From: Planctomycetaceae bacterium | GTDB lineage: Bacteria; Planctomycetota; PLA2 | NCBI GenBank assembly: GCA_011525755.1 | Contig: WYBS01000047.1 | Span: 1-61,967 of the forward strand | Direction: 5' to 3' | Length of the DNA: 61,967 bases | Shown here: positions 8,392-16,332 of the stretch, in pieces | Numbering within the stretch: position 1 is the stretch's first letter | Layout of the letters: each line of letters opens with the position of its first letter | The notes under the pieces: model-generated | What the model saw: the letters and a program-made list of their open reading frames with translations, nothing else | Databases searched by the model: none | Told to the model about the DNA's origin: nothing | Made by a program: the position numbers and the translations under genes

Positions 8392-8543
8392 GCCTTGAAG
8401 CTCGCCTCGCGGCCGTCCGGCCCGACCGCGTGGCTCGTCTTCAGGCACCAGCAGGGCGTCTTCGGCGGCTCGGCGCCTTTCGGCTCGGGCCCGCAGTAGA
8501 ACGCCTTGTTGCAGAGGTAGTAGCACGCCTCGAGGGGCTTCAT
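8346..8543 (-). CDS. small cysteine-rich protein of unknown function
   Basis: A 65-residue product with seven cysteines (C7, C11, C17, C31, C33, C52 and C58), starting MKPLEACYYLCNKAFYCG. There is no clear signal peptide. A GCGGAGG ribosome-binding sequence lies 5 nt before the ATG, which is one of the better such sites here and supports translation. It lies 43 bp downstream of a paired G-run motif and its 3' end overlaps the likely start of the MFS gene. The cysteine spacing does not match a family I recognise; metal binding or a disulfide-rich fold are both possible. It could still be a chance reading frame in GC-rich DNA. Confidence 0.5.
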   Translation of the reverse strand: MKPLEACYYLCNKAFYCGPEPKGAEPPKTPCWCLKTSHAVGPDGREASFKACIPDRPCYRPEVEL

Positions 8544-8586
8544 GACGCCTCCGCGAGAGGAAGAAGGGGGGGTCGGGGGGCAGCCG

Positions 8587-9543
8587 TCATGACGAAAGCT
8601 CCGTGAGCGCCCGGCGGACCAGCTCCCCGAGGATCGGGACCTTGTAGCCGTTGCCGGAGAGCGGCGTCGCGCCCGCGACCGCGGCCCTCGCCGCCGCCTC
8701 GACGTCGAGCTTCCTCCCGCGCAGCAGGTTCTCGGCCGCCGTCGCGCGGTAGGGGACCGGCGCCACGCCGCCGCAGACGATGCGGACGTCCTTCACGATC
8801 CCGCCGTCGAGGTCGAGCGCCGCCGCGACGGACGCGAGCGCGAAGTCGAAGCTCTGCCGCTCACGGAGCTCGACGTACGTGGAGCGCTTCGCGAGGGGCG
8901 AGGGCTCGAGCAGCACGGCGCGGATCAGCTCGCCCTCGCGGAGGATCGTGTCGCTCCTCCTTCCGGACGGCCCCTCGTCGTAGAGGATCTCCGCGTCGAG
9001 CGTGCGGTCGCCGTCCGGATGGACGCAGGCGACCTTCGCGCCGACGGCGATCAGCGCGGGCGCGAGGTTGCTCGGGTGCGCCGAGACGCACCGCTTGTGC
9101 GGGAAGATCGCGTGGTAGCGGTTCTCCGCGCCGTCCGGCGCTGCCGAGCAGTCGCCCGTGCCGCGCTTGAAGCAGGTGTAGCTCGCGTCGCGGAAGTACC
9201 AGCAGCGCGTGTGCTGGCAGAGGTTGCCGCCCACGGTGCCCGCGTTCCGCACCTGCGGCGTCGCGGCCTCGAGCGCGGCCTTCGCGACGGCGGGGAAGTT
9301 CTCCTTCACCCAGGCGTCCGCCGCGACCTCGGCGAGCGTCGCGAGCGCGCTCAGCTCGCCCTTGCCGGCGCCGCGCTTCGCGCGCGAGAGGTTCACGACC
9401 TCGTCGGGCTCGAGGAGCCGGCTCTTGAGGAGCGTGAGCAGGTCGGTGCCGCCGGCCTTCGCGACCGCGCGCGGCCCCTTCCCCGCGAGCGCCTTGGACG
9501 CGGCCTCGAAGTCGTCGGCCGTGAGATAGGCGAAGGCCTTCAT
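8587..9543 (-). CDS. paoB: periplasmic aldehyde oxidoreductase FAD-binding subunit with extra 4Fe-4S cluster (PaoB-like)
   Basis: A 318-residue medium subunit of the xanthine oxidase family. The N-terminal FAD site shows KAGGTDLLTLLKSR near residue 30 and the second flavin motif RNAGTVGGNLCQHTRC near residue 103. Four conserved cysteines follow (in TRC, YTC, GDC and KRC), matching the extra 4Fe-4S loop of E. coli PaoB and of 4-hydroxybenzoyl-CoA reductase beta subunits; this loop is absent from ordinary xanthine dehydrogenases. It would pass electrons from the molybdenum site via FAD to an acceptor. Its ATG overlaps the stop of the large subunit (ATGA at 9540-9543). The gene order here is A-C-B, unlike E. 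coli A-B-C. Confidence 0.85.
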   Translation of the reverse strand: MKAFAYLTADDFEAASKALAGKGPRAVAKAGGTDLLTLLKSRLLEPDEVVNLSRAKRGAGKGELSALATLAEVAADAWVKENFPAVAKAALEAATPQVRNAGTVGGNLCQHTRCWYFRDASYTCFKRGTGDCSAAPDGAENRYHAIFPHKRCVSAHPSNLAPALIAVGAKVACVHPDGDRTLDAEILYDEGPSGRRSDTILREGELIRAVLLEPSPLAKRSTYVELRERQSFDFALASVAAALDLDGGIVKDVRIVCGGVAPVPYRATAAENLLRGRKLDVEAAARAAVAGATPLSGNGYKVPILGELVRRALTELSS

Positions 9544-11744
9544 CGCACACCTCCGAGCGCCGCGAGCACCTTCGCGGGCGTGATCGGGAGCGACCGGATC
9601 CGCACGCCGAGCGCGTTCGCGACCGCGTTCCCGATCGCGCCCGAGGTCGGCACCGTCGGCGGCTCGCCGAGGCTCGACACACCGGTCGTCGTCATCCCCT
9701 GCGAGACCGAGAAGGGGATCGAGACGATCTCCGGCATGTCGAGCGCCCCCGCGATCTTGTAGCCGAGGAAGTCGGCGTTGACCTGGTCCCCCGTGCGCCG
9801 GTCGAGGATCCGCTCCTCGAAGAGCGCGTAGGAGATGCCCTGGATGACGCCGCCGTGGATCTGGCTCCTCGCGGTCAAGGGGTCGATCACGAGCCCGCAG
9901 TCCTGCACGGCGACGACCTTCACGACCCGCACGACACCCGTGCGCGTGTCGACCTCGACCTCCGCGAACTGGACGCCCGCGACCTCGCCGGTGAAGGGCG
10001 GGTAGAGGTGCCCGCCGCCGCCCGGCTTCTGCTCCATGCGACCGAGCGCCGTCACCTGGTCGACGGCGAGCATGCCGCACGCCTGCTTGAAGGTCAGCTC
10101 GCGCGGGGCGCCCGTGACCTTCCCGTCCTTGAGATCCATCGCGTCCGGGTCGCCGCCGACGGCGGCCGCGACGTGCCTCAGCAGCTCGCGTTTCGCCTCG
10201 AAGGCCGCGGCGCGCGTCGGCGGCGTGATCGACGGCGTCGTGACCGAGCCTCCGCTCCCGTGGCCGTAGGGGTCGTTCGTGTTGCCGAGCCGCACCTCGA
10301 CGTCGTCGAGCCCGAGCCCGAGCTCCTCGGCGCCGACGAGCCCGATCACGGTGCGGGTGCCGGTGCCGATGTCCTGGGATCCGTTCGCGAGGATCACCGA
10401 GCCGTCGCGCCCGATCGTGCAGCGCACCTCGGCGCCGGGCCTCGCGTTGTGGCCCCAGCGCGCCGAGGCCATGCCGAGGCCGCGCTTCACGGGACCCGCG
10501 TCGGAGCCCGACTTCTTCCGGCGGTGCCAGCCGATCTCCTTGGCGCCGATCTCGTACTCCTTCAGCCGCACCGGGTTCGGGTCGTTCTTCCTCCGCAGCT
10601 CGAGCGGGTCCATCCCGATCGCCTCGGCCAGCTCGTCGATCATGCCCTCGAGGGCGAAGACGCCCTGCGGGTGGCCGGGCGCGCGGAAGGCGCGGCCCGA
10701 CGAGGCGTGGGTCAGCACCGTGTCCTGCTTGCTGTACGCGGCGCGGAAGCGGTAGATGCCCGGGTTGTAGACGTTCGCGCCGCCGGTGGCGTTGCCCGAC
10801 GTGCCCTGCGAGCGCACCTCGGCGCCCATGAGCGTGCCGTCCTTCTTCACGGAGAAGCGGCACTTCTGGATCGAGTCGGGCCGGTTGCCCGCGAGGTGCT
10901 CCTCGCGGCGGTCGAGCATGGCCCGGCAGGGCCTTTGCGTCGCGCGCGCCGCGCGGGCGCAGAACTGGTCCCAGGCGTCGGGGCCGAACTTCGACCCGAA
11001 CCCGCCGCCCATGTGCTCCGTGATGACCGTGACGTCGGACTGCGGGATGCCGAAGGTCCGCGCCATGCCGTCCCGCACGGCGAACGTGCTCTGCGTGGAG
11101 GACCAGACGGTGAGCTTTCCGCCGTCCCACCTGCAGACGGAGCCGTGCGTCTCCAGGCAGGAGTGCGTCTGCACCTGCGTGCGGTACTCGGCATCGACGA
11201 CGATGTCGGCCTCGTCGTGGGCATCCTGGACCCTCTTGAGGTTGCCCTGCTCGCGGCCCGCCTCGAGGTTCCCGCGACCCTCGATGACCCCCGGAGCCCC
11301 CTCGTTCGACGCTTCCTCGACGGTCGTGACGCACGGGAGCACGTCGTACTCGACGACGATCGCCCGGAGCGCGTCGTCGAGGATCTCCTCGCTCTCCGCC
11401 GCGACGCCGGCGACATGCTGGCCCGCGTAACGGACGGTCTCGCCCTCGTAGGACTCGGTGTAGAGGACGCCCTTCATCGCCTTCGCGTTCGCGAGGTCGA
11501 CGCGCTTCACCTTCGCGTGCGCGTGGGGCGAGCGGAGGAACTTCGCGTAGATCAGGTCCTTGAAGCGGATGTCGTAGGAATACTTCGCGCGGCCCGTGAC
11601 CTTCGCGACCGCGTCGAGCCGCGTGTGCTCCCTGCCGACGACCTTGTGATCCGTGGAGAGATCCCAGGGCGGCGGGGTGCCGGGGGGGATCTCGACGTCC
11701 GCCTTCCTCTCGTTGTCCGGGAAGCCGAGCCTCAGTTCGCTCAT
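9540..11744 (-). CDS. paoC: periplasmic aldehyde oxidoreductase molybdenum-binding subunit (PaoC/xanthine dehydrogenase family)
   Basis: A 734-residue large subunit binding the molybdopterin cofactor. Family features include RLDAVAKVTGRAKYSYDI near residue 40, the cofactor loop MGGGFGSKFGPDAWDQF near residue 260 and the C-terminal stretch with LGEPPTVPTSGAIGNAVANA, which holds the catalytic Glu region. It probably oxidises aldehydes or N-heterocycles by water-derived hydroxylation; the exact substrate cannot be read. It is encoded between the Tat-signal Fe-S subunit (4-bp overlap) and the FAD subunit (4-bp overlap), so all three should be made together and exported as a complex with the Fe-S subunit. 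No cofactor-insertion chaperone (XdhC/PaoD type) gene is adjacent. Confidence 0.88.
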   Translation of the reverse strand: MSELRLGFPDNERKADVEIPPGTPPPWDLSTDHKVVGREHTRLDAVAKVTGRAKYSYDIRFKDLIYAKFLRSPHAHAKVKRVDLANAKAMKGVLYTESYEGETVRYAGQHVAGVAAESEEILDDALRAIVVEYDVLPCVTTVEEASNEGAPGVIEGRGNLEAGREQGNLKRVQDAHDEADIVVDAEYRTQVQTHSCLETHGSVCRWDGGKLTVWSSTQSTFAVRDGMARTFGIPQSDVTVITEHMGGGFGSKFGPDAWDQFCARAARATQRPCRAMLDRREEHLAGNRPDSIQKCRFSVKKDGTLMGAEVRSQGTSGNATGGANVYNPGIYRFRAAYSKQDTVLTHASSGRAFRAPGHPQGVFALEGMIDELAEAIGMDPLELRRKNDPNPVRLKEYEIGAKEIGWHRRKKSGSDAGPVKRGLGMASARWGHNARPGAEVRCTIGRDGSVILANGSQDIGTGTRTVIGLVGAEELGLGLDDVEVRLGNTNDPYGHGSGGSVTTPSITPPTRAAAFEAKRELLRHVAAAVGGDPDAMDLKDGKVTGAPRELTFKQACGMLAVDQVTALGRMEQKPGGGGHLYPPFTGEVAGVQFAEVEVDTRTGVVRVVKVVAVQDCGLVIDPLTARSQIHGGVIQGISYALFEERILDRRTGDQVNADFLGYKIAGALDMPEIVSIPFSVSQGMTTTGVSSLGEPPTVPTSGAIGNAVANALGVRIRSLPITPAKVLAALGGVR

Positions 11745-12373
11745 CGCGCCGCCTCCCCGGCGCCGCCGTCGGCCCCCCGGCCCCCCCCTGCCTCCCTCAC
11801 GGCGGCGAACACGTGCGGGTAGGTGCCGCACCGGCAGAGGTTGCCGGCGACCGCGCGCCGGATCTGCTCTTCGGTCGGATTCTTCGTGACCGACAGCAGC
11901 GCGGCGCACGACATGACCATGCCCGGCGTGCAGAAGCCGCACATCGCCGCGTCGTGCTTCACGAATGCCGCCTGCACGGGATGGAGATCGTCGCCCTTCG
12001 CGAGCCCCTCGATCGTCGTGACCTCCCGCCCCGAGACGTCGACCGCGAGGACGAGGCAGGAGTTCACGGGCTTCCCGTCGAGGAAGACGGTGCAGCCGCC
12101 GCACGCGCCGTGGTCGCAGATGCGCTTCGTGCCGGTGAGGTCGAGGCGATCGCGGAGCGCGTCGAGGAGCGTCACGCGCGGCTCGACGGAGACCTCCGCG
12201 GCGGCACCGTTGAGCGTGAAGGGCACGCGGACGGCGCCCGGGCCGACGCGCGCGAGCCCTTTCGCGGGGGGCGCCGCGGGCTCCTGGCCGGCCGCGACCG
12301 CGCCCACGAGCGCCGCGGCCCCCGCGCCGCGCAGGACGTCGCGGCGGGTGACACGGATCCTGCCGTCCTCCAT
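11741..12373 (-). CDS. paoA: Tat-exported 2Fe-2S subunit of aldehyde oxidoreductase (PaoA-like)
   Basis: A 210-residue small subunit. The chosen ATG at 12373 gives a twin-arginine signal with RRDVLRGAGAAALVGAVAAG, and a GGGAGG ribosome-binding sequence lies just upstream; a longer in-frame reading to 12463 would bury this signal. A plant-ferredoxin-type 2Fe-2S domain follows (CDHGACGGCTVFLDGKPVNSC), then the second helical 2Fe-2S domain (CGFCTPGMVM and NLCRCGTYP). The Tat signal places the whole PaoABC-like complex in the periplasm. The gene is divergent from marC, 61 bp apart. The C-terminus has a low-complexity Gly-rich tail that coincides with a paired C-run motif at 11773-11788. Confidence 0.87.
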   Translation of the reverse strand: MEDGRIRVTRRDVLRGAGAAALVGAVAAGQEPAAPPAKGLARVGPGAVRVPFTLNGAAAEVSVEPRVTLLDALRDRLDLTGTKRICDHGACGGCTVFLDGKPVNSCLVLAVDVSGREVTTIEGLAKGDDLHPVQAAFVKHDAAMCGFCTPGMVMSCAALLSVTKNPTEEQIRRAVAGNLCRCGTYPHVFAAVREAGGGRGADGGAGEAAR

Positions 12374-12421
12374 GGAGACCTCCCTCGAAGCCGGAGGATA
12401 CTGTACCCGCCCCCGGCCTGC

Positions 12422-12427
12422 TACGCT
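12422..12427 (+). promoter_or_regulatory. TANNNT -10 box of the MarC-family gene
   Basis: TACGCT ends 7 nt before the ATG at 12435 with no ribosome-binding sequence between, consistent with a leaderless transcript. Confidence 0.42.
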
Positions 12428-12434
12428 TCCCGGC

Positions 12435-13160
12435 ATGGGAGAGGAGCTCCAGAGCTTCCTCAAGGGCTTCGCCGTCCAGGCGTTCCTGTCGCTCTACATC
12501 GTCGTGAACCCGACGACGGTCTCGTCGGTCTTCCTCGGCGTGACGAAGCAGGCGTCGGCGGCGGAGCGGAGGAAGATCGCGCTCCTCGCGTCGCTGACCG
12601 GGGGGATCGTCCTCGCCGCCTTCGCGCTCGCGGGGACCTTCCTCTTCCAGGTCTTCAAGATCACGGGCGCGGCGCTCGAGATCGCGGGCGGGATCATCGT
12701 CTTCAACCTCGCCTACGCGCTCGTGCGCGGGCGGGAGCACGAGTTCTTCGGGAAGGTCGGCGAGGAGGCCGCGGGCGCGGGCGTCCACAAGAGCGTCGCC
12801 TACACGCCGCTCGCGGTGCCGCTGATCGCGGGGCCCGCGTCGATCACGGTCGTGATGACGCTCTCGGCGAAGGCGACGGGGCCGCTGACCGACGTGACGG
12901 ACTTCTCGCGGTTCAAGGCGATGCAGCTCTGGATCCTGCTCGGCGTGATCGGCCTCGTCGCGCTCCGGTGCTTCTTCTCGATGCTCAAGGTGCTGCGGCT
13001 CGAGGACCGGTTCGGGCCGGGCTTCTCGCTGATCCTGCCGCGGATCATGGGGCTCGTGCTCGCGGTGATCGCGATCCAGTTCGTCGTGCACGGGATGACC
13101 GGGATCCTGCCGGAGCTCGGCGCCGCGTGGCGGAGCAGCGCGCCGGCTGCGCCGGGGTAG
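12435..13160 (+). CDS. MarC/UPF0056-family integral membrane protein
   Basis: A 241-residue membrane protein with about six transmembrane helices. Family hallmarks are LYIVVNPTTVSSVFLGVT near the N-terminus, FKITGAALEIAGGIIVFN after helix 2 and AVPLIAGPASITVVMTL in the central loop. MarC proteins are related to NAAT-type transporters; their transport substrate is not established. The family is normally 200-220 residues, so this one is slightly long at its C-terminus. The gene stands alone, divergent from the aldehyde oxidoreductase operon and convergent with the YyaL-type gene. Confidence 0.88.
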   Translation: MGEELQSFLKGFAVQAFLSLYIVVNPTTVSSVFLGVTKQASAAERRKIALLASLTGGIVLAAFALAGTFLFQVFKITGAALEIAGGIIVFNLAYALVRGREHEFFGKVGEEAAGAGVHKSVAYTPLAVPLIAGPASITVVMTLSAKATGPLTDVTDFSRFKAMQLWILLGVIGLVALRCFFSMLKVLRLEDRFGPGFSLILPRIMGLVLAVIAIQFVVHGMTGILPELGAAWRSSAPAAPG

Positions 13161-13186
13161 GAGGGGGGCCGGGGGGGCCGCCCCTG

Positions 13187-13232
13187 GGTTGCTCAACGCA
13201 CTTGGCAAGACTGCTCAGGACATTGAGTAGCC
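13187..13232. terminator. hairpin between convergent marC-like and yyaL-like genes
   Basis: GGTTGCTCAA (13187-13196) and TTGAGTAGCC (13223-13232) can pair over 10 bp with two G-U pairs, enclosing a 26-nt loop. It lies between two converging genes; no T-tract is present. A GGGGGG-CC-GGGGGGG motif at 13163-13177 sits just before it. Confidence 0.38.
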
Positions 13233-13262
13233 GGTGCCCCCCTCCCCCGCGCCCCCTCCCCT

Positions 13263-15416
13263 TCACCTCGCGAGGGCCGCCGGATCCGTGACCGGCGCCT
13301 CGCACGCGAAGTCCTTGCACACGTAGGCCGCGGGCTTCCCCTCGACCGGCGTCTTCCCCGCGGCGGGCGGGAGCAGCTCCTCGATGCCGGGTGTCACGAG
13401 CGCGATCACGCGGTTCGGGTCGGGGTTTCTCCGCGCCGCCTCGATCAGCGCACGCGTGCGCGGGTCGGCCGCGTCGCCCGCGATGAAGATCTCGCGCGCG
13501 CCCTCCCGCGCGAAGTCGAGCGCGTTCAGGAGCGCGCCGGTGCCGAGCGGCGACTGCGCGATCGAGCCGCCGAACTCCGCGATCGTGCGCAGGGCGAGAT
13601 CGCGCGCCTCGCGGTCGCCCGTGAGCCTCCAGATGCGGAGGAGGTTCATCGCCATCGTGCCGTTGCCCGACGGCACCGCGCTGTCGAAGCCCGGCTTGCC
13701 GCGCGCGAGGAGCTTCTCGCCGTCCTTCGCGGTGAGGAAGAAGCCGCCCTCGTCGCCGTCGCCGAAGAGCCCGACCGCCTTGCGGTTGAGCGCGAGCGCG
13801 TCCTCGAGCCACGTGCGGTCGAAGGTGGTCTCGTAGAGGTCGAGGAACGCGGCGACGAGGTGCGCGTAGTCGTCGAGGACGCCCTCATGCGCCGCCTCGC
13901 CGTCGGCCCAGCGGCGGAGCACGCGGCCTTCCTTCACGAGGTGCTTTTTCAGGAACCGGCCCGCCGCGACCGCGGCGTCGAGGTCCTCGCGGTCGCCGAG
14001 CGCCTGGTGGGCGCGGCAGAAGCCCGAGATCATGAGGGCGTTCCACGACGTGAGCACCTTCGTGTCCGTCATCGGCTTCGGGCGCTTCTCGCGCTCCGCG
14101 TACATGCGGGCGGTCGCGCGCCCGACGAGGTCGCGGAACGCGGCCGGCTCCAGCCCCGCGGCCCGCGCGGCCTCCTCCTCGGTGCGCTTGACCTGGAGAA
14201 TGGTCTTCCCCGGCCGCTCGTGCCAGTTGCCATCTTCGGTGACGTCGAACCACTCCCTGAGGAGCGCCGCCTCCCTGGCGTCGAAGAGCGCGTCGATCCC
14301 CGCGGGCGTCCACGTGTAGAAGCCGCCCTCGCCTTCGGGGCCGCCGGGATCGTCGGCGTCCTGCGCCGCGTAGAAGCCGCCGTCCGGGTGCGTCATCTCG
14401 CGCCGCACGAAGCGCGAGATGTCGCGCGCGGTCCGGGCGAAGAGCGGCTCGCCGGTGACGAGGTGCGCCCACGCGTAGAGCCCGAGAAGCTGCGCGTTGT
14501 CGTAGAGCATCTTCTCGAAGTGCGGGACGAGCCAGTCGCGCGTGACGGAGTAGCGGTGGAACCCGCCGCCGACGTGGTCGCGGATGCCCCCGCGGGCCAT
14601 GCGATCGAGCGTCGTCACGGCCATCGCCCGCGCGTCGGCGTCGGCCGGGTCGCGGAGCGACGCACGGAGCACGGCCTCGATCGTCGTCGGCCCCGGGAAC
14701 TTCGGCGCGAATTGCGGCGGGCTCGCGAAGCCGCCGAGATCCCGGTCGTAGCCGGGCGCGATGTCCCTCCGCGCGTTCGCGAGGGCGTCCGCGTCGAGCG
14801 GGCCCGACTGGTCCATGCCGGACACGGCCTCCACGACCTCCGCGAGCTTCCCCCCCTGCTCCTCGAGCTTTCCGCGCGTCTCCGGGTCCTTCCAGAGCTC
14901 CTCGATCCGCTCGAGGAGGTCGAGGAAGCCGGGCCGGCCGAGCATCGGGTCGGTGCGCTTCGGGAAGTAGGTGCCGCCGAAGAAGGGCTTCCCCTCGGGC
15001 GTCAGCCAGACCGAGAGCGGCCATCCGCCGCCGGAGCCGCGCTGGATGCCGTAGACGACGGCGGTCATGTAGATGTCGTCGACATCGGGCCGCTCCTCGC
15101 GGTCCACCTTGATGGCGACGAAGTGCGCGTTGAGGAAGGCGGCCACCTCCTCGTCGGCGAAGCTCTCGTGCTCCATGACGTGGCACCAGTGGCAGGACGA
15201 GTAGCCGATGGAGAGGAAGACGGGCTTCTTCTCGGCTCTCGCCTTCGCGAACGCCTCCTCGCCCCACGGGTACCAGTCGACGGGGTTCGTCGCATGCTGG
15301 CGCAGGTAGGCGCTCTTCTCGCGCGCGAGCCGGTTCGTCTTCGCCACAGCGGCCTCCTGCGCCGCCAGGGGCCCGGTGCCGGCGCAGGGAAGGAGCGCGA
15401 GCAGGAGCCATCGCAT
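13263..15416 (-). CDS. secreted YyaL/DUF255-type thioredoxin-domain protein
   Basis: A 717-residue protein. The ATG at 15416 begins a signal peptide ([20 protein letters not shown]); a longer frame to 15524 lacks this. The N-terminal thioredoxin-like domain carries [13 protein letters not shown] and the motif [14 protein letters not shown] near residue 70, typical of the spermatogenesis-associated 20/YyaL group, then an (alpha/alpha) barrel with [30 protein letters not shown]. Members of this family are usually cytoplasmic; here a leader suggests export. Enzymatic function is not established, although the barrel resembles sugar epimerases. It is complete and stands between a hairpin and an imperfect inverted repeat. 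A TAGTAT box lies 17 nt before the start. Confidence 0.87.
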   Translation of the reverse strand: MRWLLLALLPCAGTGPLAAQEAAVAKTNRLAREKSAYLRQHATNPVDWYPWGEEAFAKARAEKKPVFLSIGYSSCHWCHVMEHESFADEEVAAFLNAHFVAIKVDREERPDVDDIYMTAVVYGIQRGSGGGWPLSVWLTPEGKPFFGGTYFPKRTDPMLGRPGFLDLLERIEELWKDPETRGKLEEQGGKLAEVVEAVSGMDQSGPLDADALANARRDIAPGYDRDLGGFASPPQFAPKFPGPTTIEAVLRASLRDPADADARAMAVTTLDRMARGGIRDHVGGGFHRYSVTRDWLVPHFEKMLYDNAQLLGLYAWAHLVTGEPLFARTARDISRFVRREMTHPDGGFYAAQDADDPGGPEGEGGFYTWTPAGIDALFDAREAALLREWFDVTEDGNWHERPGKTILQVKRTEEEAARAAGLEPAAFRDLVGRATARMYAEREKRPKPMTDTKVLTSWNALMISGFCRAHQALGDREDLDAAVAAGRFLKKHLVKEGRVLRRWADGEAAHEGVLDDYAHLVAAFLDLYETTFDRTWLEDALALNRKAVGLFGDGDEGGFFLTAKDGEKLLARGKPGFDSAVPSGNGTMAMNLLRIWRLTGDREARDLALRTIAEFGGSIAQSPLGTGALLNALDFAREGAREIFIAGDAADPRTRALIEAARRNPDPNRVIALVTPGIEELLPPAAGKTPVEGKPAAYVCKDFACEAPVTDPAALAR

Positions 15417-15444
15417 GGGGCAGCCCCCGCATGATACTAGGCGT

Positions 15445-15541
15445 ACGGTGCCAGACCCCGGTTGCCTAACATCTCCCCGAAGGGCCGATGGCAGGCGGCC
15501 TTTCGCCCGACAACTGTCAGTCAATTCGTGCCTGGCATCGT
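15445..15541. repeat. imperfect inverted repeat between divergent genes (REP-like)
   Basis: ACGGTGCCAGAC at 15445-15456 and GCCTGGCATCGT at 15530-15541 are complementary at 10 of 12 positions, separated by about 73 bp. GGTGCCAGAC/GCCTGGCA sequences resemble the ends of REP-type palindromic elements. The segment fills most of the 136-bp gap between the yyaL-like and SDR genes and must also contain their promoters. A better inverted repeat of similar size is at 45804-45911. Confidence 0.4.
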
Positions 15542-15552
15542 AGAACTAGCAA

Positions 15553-16230
15553 ATGCGGATCGACCTCACGGGGAGGCGCGCGCTCGTGACCGGCGCGTCG
15601 CGGGGCATCGGGGCCGCGATCGCGAGGGCGCTCGTGGACGCGGGCGCCGAGGTCTTCGCGGGCTACCGGGAGCGCGCCGACGTGCCGCACGGAACACCCT
15701 TCCGCTGCGATCACGCGAGCCCCTCCTTGCCCCCGGGCCCCCTCCACCTCCTCATCAACAACGCGGGCATCTGGATCCCGACGCGCATCGACGGGCCCGA
15801 GTGGGACGACAACTGGAGGACGGTCCTCGACACGAATCTGCTCGGGGTCGCGCGACTCTGCCGGCTGTTCGCGAAACAGGGGGGTCCGGGGGGCGCGATC
15901 GTGAACGTCTCGTCGCGCGCGAGCCACCGCGGCGAGGCGGGGTACTCGGCGTACGCCGCGAGCAAGGCGGGGATGAACGCGCTCACGAAGTCGCTCGCGA
16001 CCGAGCTCGGGCCGCGGGGAATCCGCGTGAACGCGGTCGCGCCGGGCTGGGTGCGCACCGACATGAGCGCGGAGGCGCTCGCCGCGAACCCGCGACCGGA
16101 ACCCGTGCCCCTGGGGCGGATCGGCGAGCCCGAGGACGTCGCGGGGCCCGTGCTCTTCCTCTGCTCGGATCTCGCGCGGTACGTGACCGGCGTCGTCCTC
16201 GACGTCTGCGGCGGCGCGTACCTGCACTGA
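15553..16230 (+). CDS. SDR-family short-chain dehydrogenase/reductase
   Basis: A 225-residue NAD(P)-dependent oxidoreductase of the classical SDR type. It shows the nucleotide-binding motif TGASRGIGAAIA near residue 13, NNAGIW near residue 72, the catalytic Ser in NVSSRAS and the YAASKAG active-site Tyr-Lys pair near residue 138, plus PGWVRTDM. The segment between the second strand and NNAG is short and Pro-rich (PSLPPGP), where a paired C-run motif (15730-15742) lies in frame; a second motif at 15880-15892 encodes GGPGG just before the Ser strand. The substrate is not predictable; FabG-like activity on ketoacyl groups is one possibility. The start is supported by a TAGAAC(T) box 6 nt upstream. 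Confidence 0.92.
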   Translation: MRIDLTGRRALVTGASRGIGAAIARALVDAGAEVFAGYRERADVPHGTPFRCDHASPSLPPGPLHLLINNAGIWIPTRIDGPEWDDNWRTVLDTNLLGVARLCRLFAKQGGPGGAIVNVSSRASHRGEAGYSAYAASKAGMNALTKSLATELGPRGIRVNAVAPGWVRTDMSAEALAANPRPEPVPLGRIGEPEDVAGPVLFLCSDLARYVTGVVLDVCGGAYLH

Positions 16231-16326
16231 ACATCCCCCGGGCAAAAGCGCGGACCCCGATGCCGCATCGAGCCGCCACAACCTGCCTCCGCCCAAAGGG
16301 TTAGCGCCGCCGGTTGGCGCATGGGA

Positions 16327-16332
16327 TACGAT
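16327..16332 (+). promoter_or_regulatory. TACGAT -10 box pointing to a GTG start of the glycogen gene
   Basis: TACGAT overlaps the ATG at 16331 and ends 7 nt before an in-frame GTG at 16340. By comparison with other leaderless genes here, the GTG may be the true start. Confidence 0.38.
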
